NCBI GenBank assembly: GCA_022360715.1
Contig: JAKSCG010000217.1
Span: 1-32,558, forward strand
Length of the DNA: 32,558 nucleotides
DNA from: Halanaerobiales bacterium
GTDB taxonomy: Bacteria > Bacillota > Halanaerobiia > Halanaerobiales > DTU029
Direction of reading: 5' to 3'
The stretch's first letter is position 1. Each line of letters starts with the position of its first letter. The translations under genes were made by a program, and so were the position numbers. Below the pieces are notes generated by a model. It was given only the letters and a program-made list of their open reading frames with translations. It ran no database searches and was not told where the DNA came from. Shown here one piece after another: positions 1-7,323 of this stretch.

Positions 1-457
1 AGTATTCTTGGGGTCAACCTTAACAAATACTTTACCATAAAGCTCTGATTTATATTCCAGATACAAACTTAATCTATTCCAACTTACGTTAGCTATCGAT
101 TTTGCAAGTTTATGATTCTTCATCATATTGCTCGTTTGCAATTCCTCTATACAGATTAAGTCATTTTCTTGGACTATATTATAACTTACTTTATGTAGAT
201 AATCTCTTCGCTGGTTAGTTATCTTTTCATGTAAGTTCTGAAGTTTTTTCTTAGCTTTGAGTCTATTTTTACTGCCTTTTTTCTTTTTACTTAATTTGTA
301 GTTTCACATATCCAATCTTAGAAATATAGATATATCCTTTCTTGCCAAAGTTTCTTTTAGCTTCAGCTTGAGCAATAGTAAAAGAAGTATAGTGAAATTT
401 ATCTTTGAATTTTGGATAACCAGCTCTCTTTTCAAAGAAATTTATATAAAATGACTT
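1..457 (-). pseudogene. tnpB: IS200/IS605-family TnpB, broken fragment
   Basis: This is a decayed RNA-guided nuclease/accessory gene (TnpB, OrfB) of an IS200/IS605 element. The minus-strand translation shows a wedge-domain piece (FFEKRAGYPKFKDKFHY, then YISKIGYVKL), a stop near position 300, and then in another frame the part between RuvC-I and RuvC-II. That part includes KKKKGSKNRLKAKKKL, the acidic ICIEEL motif and the conserved GKVFVKVDPKNT, which runs off the window edge. The first RuvC aspartate block (DLGI-like) and the N-terminal ~100 residues are missing, so it cannot be active. It directly abuts the tnpA fragment, as expected from an internal deletion. Confidence 0.85.
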
Positions 458-619
458 CTATTGGTGCACCATATGTACATGATCAATATCATGATTGAAT
501 TTTTGCAATACAATATTATATTTTGGTGCTATATTCTCAAAGATTTCTTTTAATCGACCGGATATTATATCATTGATAACTTTTCGTCTATATTTTGTAA
601 CAAAAATCAAGACCTTACC
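458..619 (-). pseudogene. tnpA: IS200/IS605-family TnpA (Y1 transposase), broken fragment
   Basis: The minus-strand reading gives VLIFVTKYRRKVINDIISGRL, then the NHDIDHVHM stretch and a stop. It carries the HUH motif (HVH) of IS200-type Y1 transposases. The N-terminal ~25 residues and everything after the HUH motif, including the catalytic tyrosine, are gone. The break runs straight into the middle of tnpB, so one deletion probably removed the end of tnpA and the start of tnpB. Confidence 0.85.
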
Positions 620-662
620 ACTTCATCCCGCCACTAAAAGAAGATGGGGGATTTCTTGATAA
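620..662 (-). repeat. Possible IS200/IS605 terminal imperfect hairpin
   Basis: The sequence has an imperfect stem (ATCCC with GGGAT, plus flanking purine/pyrimidine complementarity). It lies exactly where the transposase gene loses homology. IS200/IS605 elements end in such imperfect hairpins. This is probably the surviving element end, but the pairing is short. Confidence 0.3.
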
Positions 663-687
663 TAAAGGTTAAAATTCACTGATTTAG

Positions 688-1200
688 CTAAATTAAGCTT
701 TCAGTACCCCAATCTTCTATACAGTTCCAATTCATAACTGGACTCCCGTTACATTCGTCTACTACTCCAACAATAATTTTTTTCAACCATTTACGATTTT
801 CGATATAATGTTTTAATGTCATTTTTGTTGTATATGTCATCTCTCTATTAAACAATTCTGACTCCTCGATCCAATACAATTTCCCTTCCTCAGTCTGTTT
901 AGTCTTTACTTGATCTGTTTTGCCAAAAAAAACATACTGAATTCTAATTTCTAAATTGCTTTTTCTTAATATAATGTATTTTAAATCTAAATAATGTAAA
1001 TCATCTTCACTAAGACCAATCTCCTCGTGTATTTCTCGTAAACACGCCGTTCGCGGAGTATTTAATTCATCTGGTTCTAAATGACCGCCAACTGCTGCCC
1101 ATATTCCTGGTGCAAATTTTCGTTCTTTATTCCTTTTCATTAATAATATTCGATTACTATTTGTGATAAATGCAGTAGCAAGTGTCCTTAGTGTTATCAA
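688..1200 (-). CDS. NUDIX hydrolase
   Basis: A 170-residue NUDIX-fold pyrophosphohydrolase of the MutT-like type, likely acting on a nucleoside diphosphate derivative; the substrate is not predictable. The NUDIX box is at about residues 37-63: GGHLEPDE, then nine residues, then REIHEEIGL. The metal-binding REXXEE glutamates are intact, with the two-residue longer spacing seen in one MutT-like subgroup. The start is TTG, chosen because GGAGG (1210-1214) sits 9 nt upstream and the only nearby ATG, 5 nt after the GGAGG, is followed by an early stop. It follows the DUF5680 gene by about 50 nt and is probably co-transcribed. The IS remnant lies just downstream. Confidence 0.9.
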   Translation of the reverse strand: MITLRTLATAFITNSNRILLMKRNKERKFAPGIWAAVGGHLEPDELNTPRTACLREIHEEIGLSEDDLHYLDLKYIILRKSNLEIRIQYVFFGKTDQVKTKQTEEGKLYWIEESELFNREMTYTTKMTLKHYIENRKWLKKIIVGVVDECNGSPVMNWNCIEDWGTESLI

Positions 1201-1251
1201 AATAACATACCTCCAATATAGATAAACCTAAAGATCACATTTAACTGATCC

Positions 1252-1680
1252 TCAATGAAACATACATTCATAAACTTTATTTCGATTATTATATATTTCC
1301 TCATATCCGCTAAACCAATCGAAATCCCCGTCAACAGTGCATTTATAGACATAATTATCTTTCTCATAATATTGCGGTCCCCTGTATGGCATTTCTGCTG
1401 GAACATTTAATAATGCTTCTTTTAAAAAGCTCCCCCTAAATCCATCAGCGATAATACGTCCAATATAATTCATTGACCAAAACGGTTTATCATTATCCCA
1501 CAATGCTTCTTCACCAGCAAAATTTTCTCCACCTAAATAAGTATCAATATATTTTAAGTTTGCTTTTTCATACTCTAAATCATGAGAATTAGGTCTGGAT
1601 GATCTTCTTTCAGGACCATTCCCGGCATAGGTTGCCCTTTTGGCTTCAATCAAAAACTCAATAACTTTTTTTCTTTCCAT
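1252..1680 (-). CDS. DUF5680 domain protein
   Basis: A 142-residue protein covering essentially the whole DUF5680 family: KVIEFLIEAKRATYAGNG near the N-terminus, then SSRPNSHDLEY, YIDTYLGGENFAGEEALW, a FWSMNYIGR core, and a C-terminal DFDWFSGYEEI block. The function of the family is unknown. Members are often encoded beside small enzymes or as a domain attached to XRE-type HTH proteins; here it stands alone with no HTH. It has no membrane segment or signal peptide. ATG has GGAGGG about 8 nt upstream. Likely in one transcript with the NUDIX gene downstream. Confidence 0.85.
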   Translation of the reverse strand: MERKKVIEFLIEAKRATYAGNGPERRSSRPNSHDLEYEKANLKYIDTYLGGENFAGEEALWDNDKPFWSMNYIGRIIADGFRGSFLKEALLNVPAEMPYRGPQYYEKDNYVYKCTVDGDFDWFSGYEEIYNNRNKVYECMFH

Positions 1681-1707
1681 TATATCTTCCCTCCATCTTC
1701 ACTGCAA

Positions 1708-1767
1708 ACTAATCAACATAATCCAGATAATAAGTTTTTCTATTCGGGTTAGCTCCTGTTGATTAGT
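1708..1767 (-). repeat. 11-bp perfect inverted repeat at the 3' end of the small membrane-protein gene
   Basis: ACTAATCAACA (1708-1718) and TGTTGATTAGT (1757-1767) are exact reverse complements about 38 nt apart. The right arm encodes the last residues of the membrane protein. There is no T-tract, so a simple intrinsic terminator is not supported. It may be an mRNA 3' structure. Confidence 0.35.
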
Positions 1768-2126
1768 AAAAGATAAAATGTTATTACAGTTGCTAGCAGC
1801 GTTGAAAAGGTTGTAATGGTGTGAACAGTCTTAATTAAATTATACGGTGCTTTACCAAGACTCAACAAAATACCGGAACCAAATAATATAATAAGGCTCA
1901 ATCCCAAAGCTATCACCATGATCTGGATGAGCGCACTGGTATCAATCCCTTTTAGTAAATTACGAACTAAGATAGCCGTATAGATTGCAGTAGCCAGGGC
2001 AATTAGCTTATGGATATTAAATAATGCGCTGTTAAACGGTTTACCATAACTACTCAGCCAAAAACCGGTACCAATTGAAAGGACAAGTAACAGTCCGGTA
2101 CTGCTCATTTTAGCGACAAAACTCAT
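1749..2126 (-). CDS. Small four-helix membrane protein, function unknown
   Basis: 125 residues with four hydrophobic segments (about 9-25, 37-57, 66-90 and 100-121). Histidines fall in helix 2 (NIHKLIA) and helix 4 (TVHTITT). Paired intramembrane histidines on a four-helix bundle can bind heme, as in cytochrome b561-like proteins, but two histidines alone do not prove this. ATG is preceded by GGGAGGAG. It lies 58 nt downstream of the TetR gene in the same orientation, so it is probably the gene that regulator controls. Confidence 0.75.
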   Translation of the reverse strand: MSFVAKMSSTGLLLVLSIGTGFWLSSYGKPFNSALFNIHKLIALATAIYTAILVRNLLKGIDTSALIQIMVIALGLSLIILFGSGILLSLGKAPYNLIKTVHTITTFSTLLATVITFYLLLINRS

Positions 2127-2184
2127 TTGCTTCTCCTCCCTCCCTTCATGTTTGATCGGTTATAACTGCCCATCAAATACAATC

Positions 2185-2826
2185 TTACTTTTTTAAAATA
2201 TTAACAAAAAAATCAATATGCTGAGTAATTTTCTCCATTATCGCACTTTTATCCTCATTCCACACCTCATGTAAAAGATATTCATCGAGAAGGCCTTTGA
2301 GGGCATAGTAATATTCGGCAGTTATCATTTTAACATCAAATTCTTTGATCGAGCCATTTTCGATCATCTTTGCTAACACTTTTTCCGTATAACCCCTCCG
2401 CCAATAATATAAGTTGTTTTTTCCAAGAGTATAGGCCTGTTCATTAGTATAGCTTTCCATCAGTATAATTTGCAAAATGGTATAAAACAAGGTATTATTA
2501 GTAATTTGACTAAACTTCCGCATGTTTTCTTCTAAGAAATACCTAATATCACCCCTAGTAGCCATCTCGTCGATCTCTTCATCGGAAAAAGTCATTTTAT
2601 TGATCATTGCGGAAAAACAATCGAGAATTTCTTTAAATAAATCTTTTTTACTATGATAATGATTGTAAAAAGCACTCCCTTTAATATTGAGCGAACTACA
2701 TATTTCCCTAATACCGACATTAGCATAACCTTTTTTAGCAAAAAGGTAGACCGCACTAATAAAAAGTTTCTCTTTAGTCGAAGTTGCTTCCTGTATCCTT
2801 TTCAGAAAAAAAGCCTCTTTATCCAT
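2185..2826 (-). CDS. TetR/AcrR-family transcriptional regulator
   Basis: About 213 residues. The N-terminal TetR HTH (about 20-65) contains KLFISAVYLFAKKGYANVGI, then IKGSAFYNHYHSKKDLF, the typical recognition-helix/linker block. The rest is the helical ligand/dimer domain with no recognisable ligand signature. I chose the ATG at 2826 because AAAGGA lies at good spacing; a TTG seven codons upstream lacks a ribosome site and falls in the promoter/operator leader. The gene has its own sigma-A promoter overlapped by a 26-bp palindrome, indicating autorepression. Its only close partner is the membrane protein downstream. Confidence 0.93.
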   Translation of the reverse strand: MDKEAFFLKRIQEATSTKEKLFISAVYLFAKKGYANVGIREICSSLNIKGSAFYNHYHSKKDLFKEILDCFSAMINKMTFSDEEIDEMATRGDIRYFLEENMRKFSQITNNTLFYTILQIILMESYTNEQAYTLGKNNLYYWRRGYTEKVLAKMIENGSIKEFDVKMITAEYYYALKGLLDEYLLHEVWNEDKSAIMEKITQHIDFFVNILKK

Positions 2827-2850
2827 AGTTTTCCTTTCTAAAATCAATAT

Positions 2851-2876
2851 AATATTAACTAACGTTCGTTAATATT
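2851..2876 (-). promoter_or_regulatory. TetR operator, 26-bp near-perfect palindrome
   Basis: The palindrome is centred on AACGTT with arms AATATTAAC/GTTAATATT; only one symmetric pair mismatches. It overlaps the -10 box and lies 24 nt upstream of the tetR start, the expected place for an autorepressor site. Confidence 0.8.
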
Positions 2877-2901
2877 ATATTACATTTTTATTTTTTGTCA
2901 A
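2874..2901 (-). promoter_or_regulatory. Consensus sigma-A promoter of tetR
   Basis: On the minus strand a perfect TTGACA (2896-2901) and a perfect TATAAT (2874-2879) are separated by 16 nt. Both hexamers match consensus, so the promoter should be strong unless repressed through the overlapping palindrome. Confidence 0.8.
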
Positions 2902-2926
2902 GAACTATTTAAACAAATTAGAGATT

Positions 2927-2962
2927 AAAAAGATCACCCCTGCTCAAGGTGCAAAGGTGATC
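2927..2962 (-). terminator. Intrinsic terminator of the opp/dipeptidase operon
   Basis: GATCACC pairs with GGTGATC (2932-2938/2956-2962), with secondary pairing in the loop. On the minus strand it is followed by TTTTT. It lies 14 nt after the stop of the last dipeptidase gene. Confidence 0.75.
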
Positions 2963-2975
2963 CTATCATACCGGG

Positions 2976-4190
2976 TTAATACCAAATTTCTTCCAGTGCC
3001 CTTAGGGTATTGCCCCCGATCACCTTGTCGATCTCTTGATTGGAGTAGTTATTCTTGACCAGCCATCTGATAATATTATGCGCGGCTTCCGTCGGGTTCT
3101 CCAGACCCTTGACATATTCAACCTCTGCAAAATCCTTGCCGCCTTCCCGCGAACCTTTAATCGAAAGGTGCTCGGCAAAGGCATGGTGCAGGCCGACATG
3201 GTCTCCATACAAGGTATCTGGACCAAAACTAACGAAGTCAATCCCGACCAGGTCTTTAACATATTCAAAGTGCTCCATAAAAGAATCGATCGAATGTGCA
3301 GTATTTCTTTCGGTCAGGGTAGTATGGGGCGCAGCTTCGATCCCGATCACTCCTCCCTTGGCCGCGCAAGCCTTGAGAACCTGATCGGTTTTAAGGCGGT
3401 TGCTGTTCCAGAGGGTTCTGGCCCCGGCATGGGAGATAAAAACCGGTTTCTGACTGGCCTCAATCACATCTAGTGAAGTCTGGTCCCCGACATGGGAAAT
3501 ATCGATCGCCATTCCTATCTTATTCATCCGCTCGACAACCTGTCTGCCGAAAACGGTCAGACCACCGTCATTCTTTTCCTTCAAGCCTGAACCCAGACCA
3601 TTGGCCTCACTGTAAGTTATCCCGAGCAGTCTGACCCCAAATCCATATAGGATCTCAATCCGGTCCAATTCATTCTCAATCATGGCCGCTCCCTCAATTG
3701 TTGGGATTAAAGCCAGCTGTCCCTGCTGATGGGCCTTTTTAATATCTGCAACCTTCTCACAACGGACGATATAGTCCTGATGGGCGATATCACTAAGCCT
3801 AATCCCCAGATCATAAAGGACATCATTCCACTTCCAACCACATTTGGAAGTAATCGAACAGATCCCATCCATCATGTTGTCAAAAACAGCATCAAGTGGT
3901 GAATTGGCCAGGGCTTGATAGGCAGTAAACTGCCTCCCTTCCCGGATATATTCAAAGACATTCCCCATATCCTCCGGAAAGAGAACCGGGTGTTCATGGA
4001 GCGAGATCACGATCGAATCAGCCATTATTTTCTGCACCCTCTGCTCCTCTTCTTTGGTCAAAGGGAGCAAATACGGTTCAACTCGCTTCATTTCATTAAC
4101 CAGCTCAAATTGACGATAATCATAGCCTGCTTCCAGATATTCAAAGGATTTATATCCTTTATATCTTTTATTAAGTCCTATTTTAAACAT
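2976..4190 (-). CDS. Peptidase M19 (membrane/renal dipeptidase family), paralog 1
   Basis: A 404-residue zinc dipeptidase of the M19 amidohydrolase-fold family, expected to split dipeptides, often with relaxed stereochemistry at the C-terminal residue. Visible landmarks in order: SLHEHPVL at the first metal site, IEGAAMIE (bridging glutamate), GVRLLGITYSEANGLG, AIDISHVGD and VFISHAGAR (metal histidines), and the GIDFVSFGPDTLYG block. The usual HxD of M19 is HxH here. There is no signal peptide, so it is probably cytosolic. The ATG follows AAGGGG with almost no spacer, a poor ribosome site. It is the last gene of the block and has a possible private promoter at 4231-4260. Confidence 0.88.
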   Translation of the reverse strand: MFKIGLNKRYKGYKSFEYLEAGYDYRQFELVNEMKRVEPYLLPLTKEEEQRVQKIMADSIVISLHEHPVLFPEDMGNVFEYIREGRQFTAYQALANSPLDAVFDNMMDGICSITSKCGWKWNDVLYDLGIRLSDIAHQDYIVRCEKVADIKKAHQQGQLALIPTIEGAAMIENELDRIEILYGFGVRLLGITYSEANGLGSGLKEKNDGGLTVFGRQVVERMNKIGMAIDISHVGDQTSLDVIEASQKPVFISHAGARTLWNSNRLKTDQVLKACAAKGGVIGIEAAPHTTLTERNTAHSIDSFMEHFEYVKDLVGIDFVSFGPDTLYGDHVGLHHAFAEHLSIKGSREGGKDFAEVEYVKGLENPTEAAHNIIRWLVKNNYSNQEIDKVIGGNTLRALEEIWY

Positions 4191-4230
4191 CCCCTTATCA
4201 TATTGATTTAATTGATCTGTAACAGTGTAA

Positions 4231-4260
4231 ATTATATTAGTTGTTCAACAACCTTTTCAA
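4231..4260 (-). promoter_or_regulatory. Possible internal promoter before dipeptidase 1, with palindrome in the spacer
   Basis: TTGAAA (4255-4260) and TATAAT (4231-4236) are 18 nt apart on the minus strand. The spacer holds a 13-bp palindrome, GTTGTTCAACAAC (4240-4252), which could be an operator. This would allow dipeptidase 1 to be expressed independently. Confidence 0.45.
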
Positions 4261-4275
4261 GGTATAATCTAGCAT
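4237..4275 (-). CDS. Possible 12-codon leader peptide upstream of dipeptidase 1
   Basis: A mini-ORF encoding MLDYTLKRLLNN starts with ATG 7 nt after GGGAGG (4283-4288), a far better ribosome site than that of the dipeptidase gene itself. It ends 46 nt before the dipeptidase ATG. It could be a leader peptide or simply the decayed start of a former gene. Confidence 0.3.
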   Translation of the reverse strand: MLDYTLKRLLNN

Positions 4276-4308
4276 AATAATACCTCCCGCCATCACATCT
4301 GCTCACCC

Positions 4309-5505
4309 TCAGTTCCATACCTCTTTTAAGACCCGAAGAATATTTTTTCCGACTACTTTGCTGATCTCTTCTGCCGAATAATTGTGCTTAACCAACCACC
4401 TAATGATATTTTCCATGGCTTCGCTTGGATTTTCCAAGCCCTTAACATACTCTATTTTCTGGTGGGTTGTGGTGGCAGTCTGTTCTTCAATCGACATATT
4501 CGAGCTGAAAAGGTCGTGTAGTCCGACATGATCCCCGTAAAGGGTATCGGGTCCAAAGGCCAGATGGTCAATACCCACCAGCTCTTTGATGTATTCAAAG
4601 TGCTCCATATATGACTCCAGATTGTGGTCCGGGTTATTTTTCGTGATCGTAGTATGAGGAGCGGCCTCGACCCCGATCACCCCGCCTGCTGCTGCGCAAG
4701 CCTTCAAGATCTCATCCGGTTTTAATCTCTTGATATTCCAGAGGGCTCTGGCCCCGATATGGCTAATAAAGACCGGTTTGGTGCTGGCGGCAATCACATC
4801 TAGGGCGGTTTGATCCCCACAATGGGAAAGGTCAATCGCCATTCCGACTTTATTCATCCGTTCAACGGCCTGATGACCAAAAATAGTCAACCCGCCGTCC
4901 TGTTTCTCTTTCAACCCATTACCAAGACTATTGGACTCACTGTAGGTGATCCCGATCATCCTGACTCCCAGACCGTAAAGAATTTCAATTCTCTCCAGTT
5001 CATTCTCGATCATCGTAGCACTTTCCAGGGACTTGACCCAGGCGATCTTATCTTCTGTTTTGGCCTGATAAAAATCGTCCAACCGCTCCCCTTTGATCAA
5101 AAAATCCTGATGGTCGATATCACATGTCCGCATGCCGATATCATGAATAATATCTTCCCATTTCCACCCGGCCTTGGAGTGGATAACACAGGTTCCGTCC
5201 ATCATATTATCAAAGATTACATCAAGACAGGACTCCGCCAGTCCGGCAAAAGCCGTTGCTTCTCGCCCCTGTCGTTCATACTGTTCTAGTTCTTGCAGTT
5301 GCTCCGGAATAATAGTAGGGTGTTCATGCAGGGAGATGATCAAATTCTTGCTAATCATCTCTTCAAATCTCTCCTCTTCTTCCTGGTTTAAGGGGAGACG
5401 GTAAGGTTTTACCCGGCCTACCTCTGCCGCCAGTTTAAAATATTGATAATCATGCTCAGCTTCCAGGTAATCATAAGAGCGGTATCCACGGTAGCCTTTT
5501 TTCAT
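4309..5505 (-). CDS. Peptidase M19 dipeptidase, paralog 2
   Basis: 398 residues, collinear with its downstream neighbour over the full length and clearly a tandem paralog. Same landmarks: SLHEHPTI at the first metal site (HxH instead of HxD), LESATMIE, GVRMIGITYSESNSLGNG, AIDLSHCGD, VFISHIGAR and GIDHLAFGPDTLYGDH. No signal peptide. ATG is preceded by GAGGTGG. The start lies 10 nt after the racemase stop, so it is in the opp operon. The two paralogs probably split the substrate range. A cytosolic dipeptidase next to an importer and a racemase fits uptake and hydrolysis of small peptides, perhaps with D-residues. Confidence 0.88.
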   Translation of the reverse strand: MKKGYRGYRSYDYLEAEHDYQYFKLAAEVGRVKPYRLPLNQEEEERFEEMISKNLIISLHEHPTIIPEQLQELEQYERQGREATAFAGLAESCLDVIFDNMMDGTCVIHSKAGWKWEDIIHDIGMRTCDIDHQDFLIKGERLDDFYQAKTEDKIAWVKSLESATMIENELERIEILYGLGVRMIGITYSESNSLGNGLKEKQDGGLTIFGHQAVERMNKVGMAIDLSHCGDQTALDVIAASTKPVFISHIGARALWNIKRLKPDEILKACAAAGGVIGVEAAPHTTITKNNPDHNLESYMEHFEYIKELVGIDHLAFGPDTLYGDHVGLHDLFSSNMSIEEQTATTTHQKIEYVKGLENPSEAMENIIRWLVKHNYSAEEISKVVGKNILRVLKEVWN

Positions 5506-5515
5506 CTAATCCACC

Positions 5516-6274
5516 TCATTCAGCTTTGATGTAGAGCTCAGCCAATGATCTAACCTTCCCACTTGCTAATTTAGGGGGGAGCATAAAAGCCTGTTTAGAA
5601 TGCTTCAGTCCACTACCGACCAGGGCTTCCGCCACCTTTAGTCCAACTTTGGAGGGGTTTACTACCGGTACCCCGAGCTTTTCCTGAATTTCTTCAGCCA
5701 CATCAAGAAAACCCATTGTCATACAGCCAAGAACCAGCACGTCGGCCCGTGCTTCCTTTACTGCCGCTCGACCGATCGAGACTATTTTTGCAATGGTGGT
5801 CTCTCGGTCCCGACTTAACTCCAAAACCGGTATCTCCAAGGGTTCAACTGAAGCCAGTTTGGCGGCAACTCCGGCTTGATGGGCCAGCTCATAACAACTG
5901 GCTACAGTACTGCTGGTAACCGTCAGAACAGAAAAACGGTTACCGAGCATAGCGGCCACCTGCATACTGGTCTGACCGGGACCGACCACCAACATCTTGG
6001 TCGTGATCTCTCTTAACCCGTCCAGTCCGGGATCACCGGCACACCCTACAATCGCAGCATCATACCCTTCCTGTTCTAACTGGTAAATCTTAGCAGCAGT
6101 TGCCGGGATGCTCAGATATTCCTCATACATCGATTCTACAGAGGCCGGTCCTTCGGTAACCCCGGTAATAGCTGTCTCAACCCCGGGAAAAGCCCATTCC
6201 TGAAGTAACTTGCCCCTCCGGTCCATCTCCGCTTGATTCATAATTCCTGGTACGACATAAACTATCTTGCTCAT
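5516..6274 (-). CDS. Aspartate/glutamate/hydantoin racemase family protein
   Basis: 252 residues of the Asp/Glu/hydantoin racemase superfamily, which uses two cysteines as acid/base catalysts. The first is in AAIVGCAGDPGLD and the second in VLVLGCMTMGF, the expected positions in the two pseudo-symmetric halves. It most resembles hydantoin/Asp-Glu racemase-like proteins; the real substrate may be an amino acid or hydantoin. The open frame extends upstream, but ATG at 6274 has AAGGAGG 6 nt away and begins the typical MSKIVYVVPG strand, so I start there. It lies between oppF and the dipeptidases in one operon. Confidence 0.85.
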   Translation of the reverse strand: MSKIVYVVPGIMNQAEMDRRGKLLQEWAFPGVETAITGVTEGPASVESMYEEYLSIPATAAKIYQLEQEGYDAAIVGCAGDPGLDGLREITTKMLVVGPGQTSMQVAAMLGNRFSVLTVTSSTVASCYELAHQAGVAAKLASVEPLEIPVLELSRDRETTIAKIVSIGRAAVKEARADVLVLGCMTMGFLDVAEEIQEKLGVPVVNPSKVGLKVAEALVGSGLKHSKQAFMLPPKLASGKVRSLAELYIKAE

Positions 6275-6330
6275 AGCAACCTCCTTTTGTTTTACTCTTG
6301 GCTCTTTGTTCTTTCTTTTCAAGCTAAACC

Positions 6331-7323
6331 CTAAGTCTCGGCCTGATGACAGGCAACACGATGCCCAGCCGCCACCTCGCTGAATACCGGTTCCTCTTGC
6401 CGGCAGAGTTGAGTTACAACCGGACAGCGGTCCTGAAAAATACAACCGGGCGGAAGGTTAATCGGACTAGGCACATTATTACTAATATTAACGGCCTCAT
6501 TGGCCACATCGGGGTCAGGGATCGGCACCGCACTAATCAAGGCCTTGGTATAGGGATGAATTGGTGCGGCAATTAACTCCCGTGAAGGTCCCAACTCGAC
6601 AATCTTGCCTAAATACATGATCGCCGTATAATCACACATATATTGGATCAATGACAGGTCATGCGAGATATAGACCGTAGTCAGGTCCATCTTCTCGGTT
6701 ATCTCCTTCATTAGATTAAGCACCCCGGCCCGGACCGAAACATCCAACATTGAAACCGGCTCATCAGCAACAATAAAAGCCGGGTCCACAATCAAGGCTC
6801 TAGCCAGGACAACCCGCTGTAGTTGGCCCCCACTCATCTGGTGGGGGTACTTTTCAAAAAAAGTTTCAGCCGGCTTAAGATTAACCCGCTCCATCACCGC
6901 CCGGATCATATCGCGTCTTTCCTGTTGAGTACCAAGATTATGAATAATCAGTGGCTCCAGTAGGGAACGGTAGATCGTAAAACGCGGGTTCAGGGCATCA
7001 TAAGGGTTTTGAAAAATAAGCTGAGCCTGTTTCCGGAAGGATTTAATTTCTTCCTTAGCAGTAAGGGTAGTTATATCCCGGCCTTTAAAAAAATAACTAC
7101 CACCGGTCATTGCACAAAGTTTAAGCAAAATCTTACCGGTTGTGGTTTTACCACAGCCGCTCTCTCCGGCCAAGCCCAGTGATTCTCCCTGTTTTAACTT
7201 AAAACTGACCCCGTTAACTGCTTTAAGATAATCGTCACTCCCCGAACGACGAAAGAGCTTAGGCCTGATCGGAAAGAATTTTTTAGCCTGATGAAGCTCA
7301 ATTATATAATCACTTGTAGCCAT
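6331..7323 (-). CDS. oppF: Oligopeptide/dipeptide ABC transporter ATPase (OppF/DppF type)
   Basis: 330 residues. Walker A GESGCGKTTTGK, the signature MSGGQLQRVVLARAL, Walker B FIVADEP and the peptide-importer C-terminal domain with LPPGCIFQDRCP, whose cysteines in related OppF/DppF proteins bind a Fe-S cluster. It energises import together with OppD. ATG at 7323 has GAGGTGG close upstream; the longer open frame extends inside oppD and is not used. The start overlaps the end of oppD by 22 nt, typical translational coupling. Confidence 0.93.
   Translation of the reverse strand: MATSDYIIELHQAKKFFPIRPKLFRRSGSDDYLKAVNGVSFKLKQGESLGLAGESGCGKTTTGKILLKLCAMTGGSYFFKGRDITTLTAKEEIKSFRKQAQLIFQNPYDALNPRFTIYRSLLEPLIIHNLGTQQERRDMIRAVMERVNLKPAETFFEKYPHQMSGGQLQRVVLARALIVDPAFIVADEPVSMLDVSVRAGVLNLMKEITEKMDLTTVYISHDLSLIQYMCDYTAIMYLGKIVELGPSRELIAAPIHPYTKALISAVPIPDPDVANEAVNISNNVPSPINLPPGCIFQDRCPVVTQLCRQEEPVFSEVAAGHRVACHQAET

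Noticed and set aside
1197-1406. 69-codon minus-strand ORF overlapping the DUF5680 gene
   Set aside because: It lies in another frame of the clearly coding DUF5680 gene.
3036-3473. 145-codon plus-strand ORF
   Set aside because: Antisense shadow of the first dipeptidase gene.
4810-5289. 159-codon plus-strand ORF
   Set aside because: Antisense shadow of the second dipeptidase gene, with no recognisable domain.
6275-6445. N-terminal extension of the racemase frame
   Set aside because: It runs into the oppF end, lacks homology, and the internal ATG has a strong AAGGAGG.
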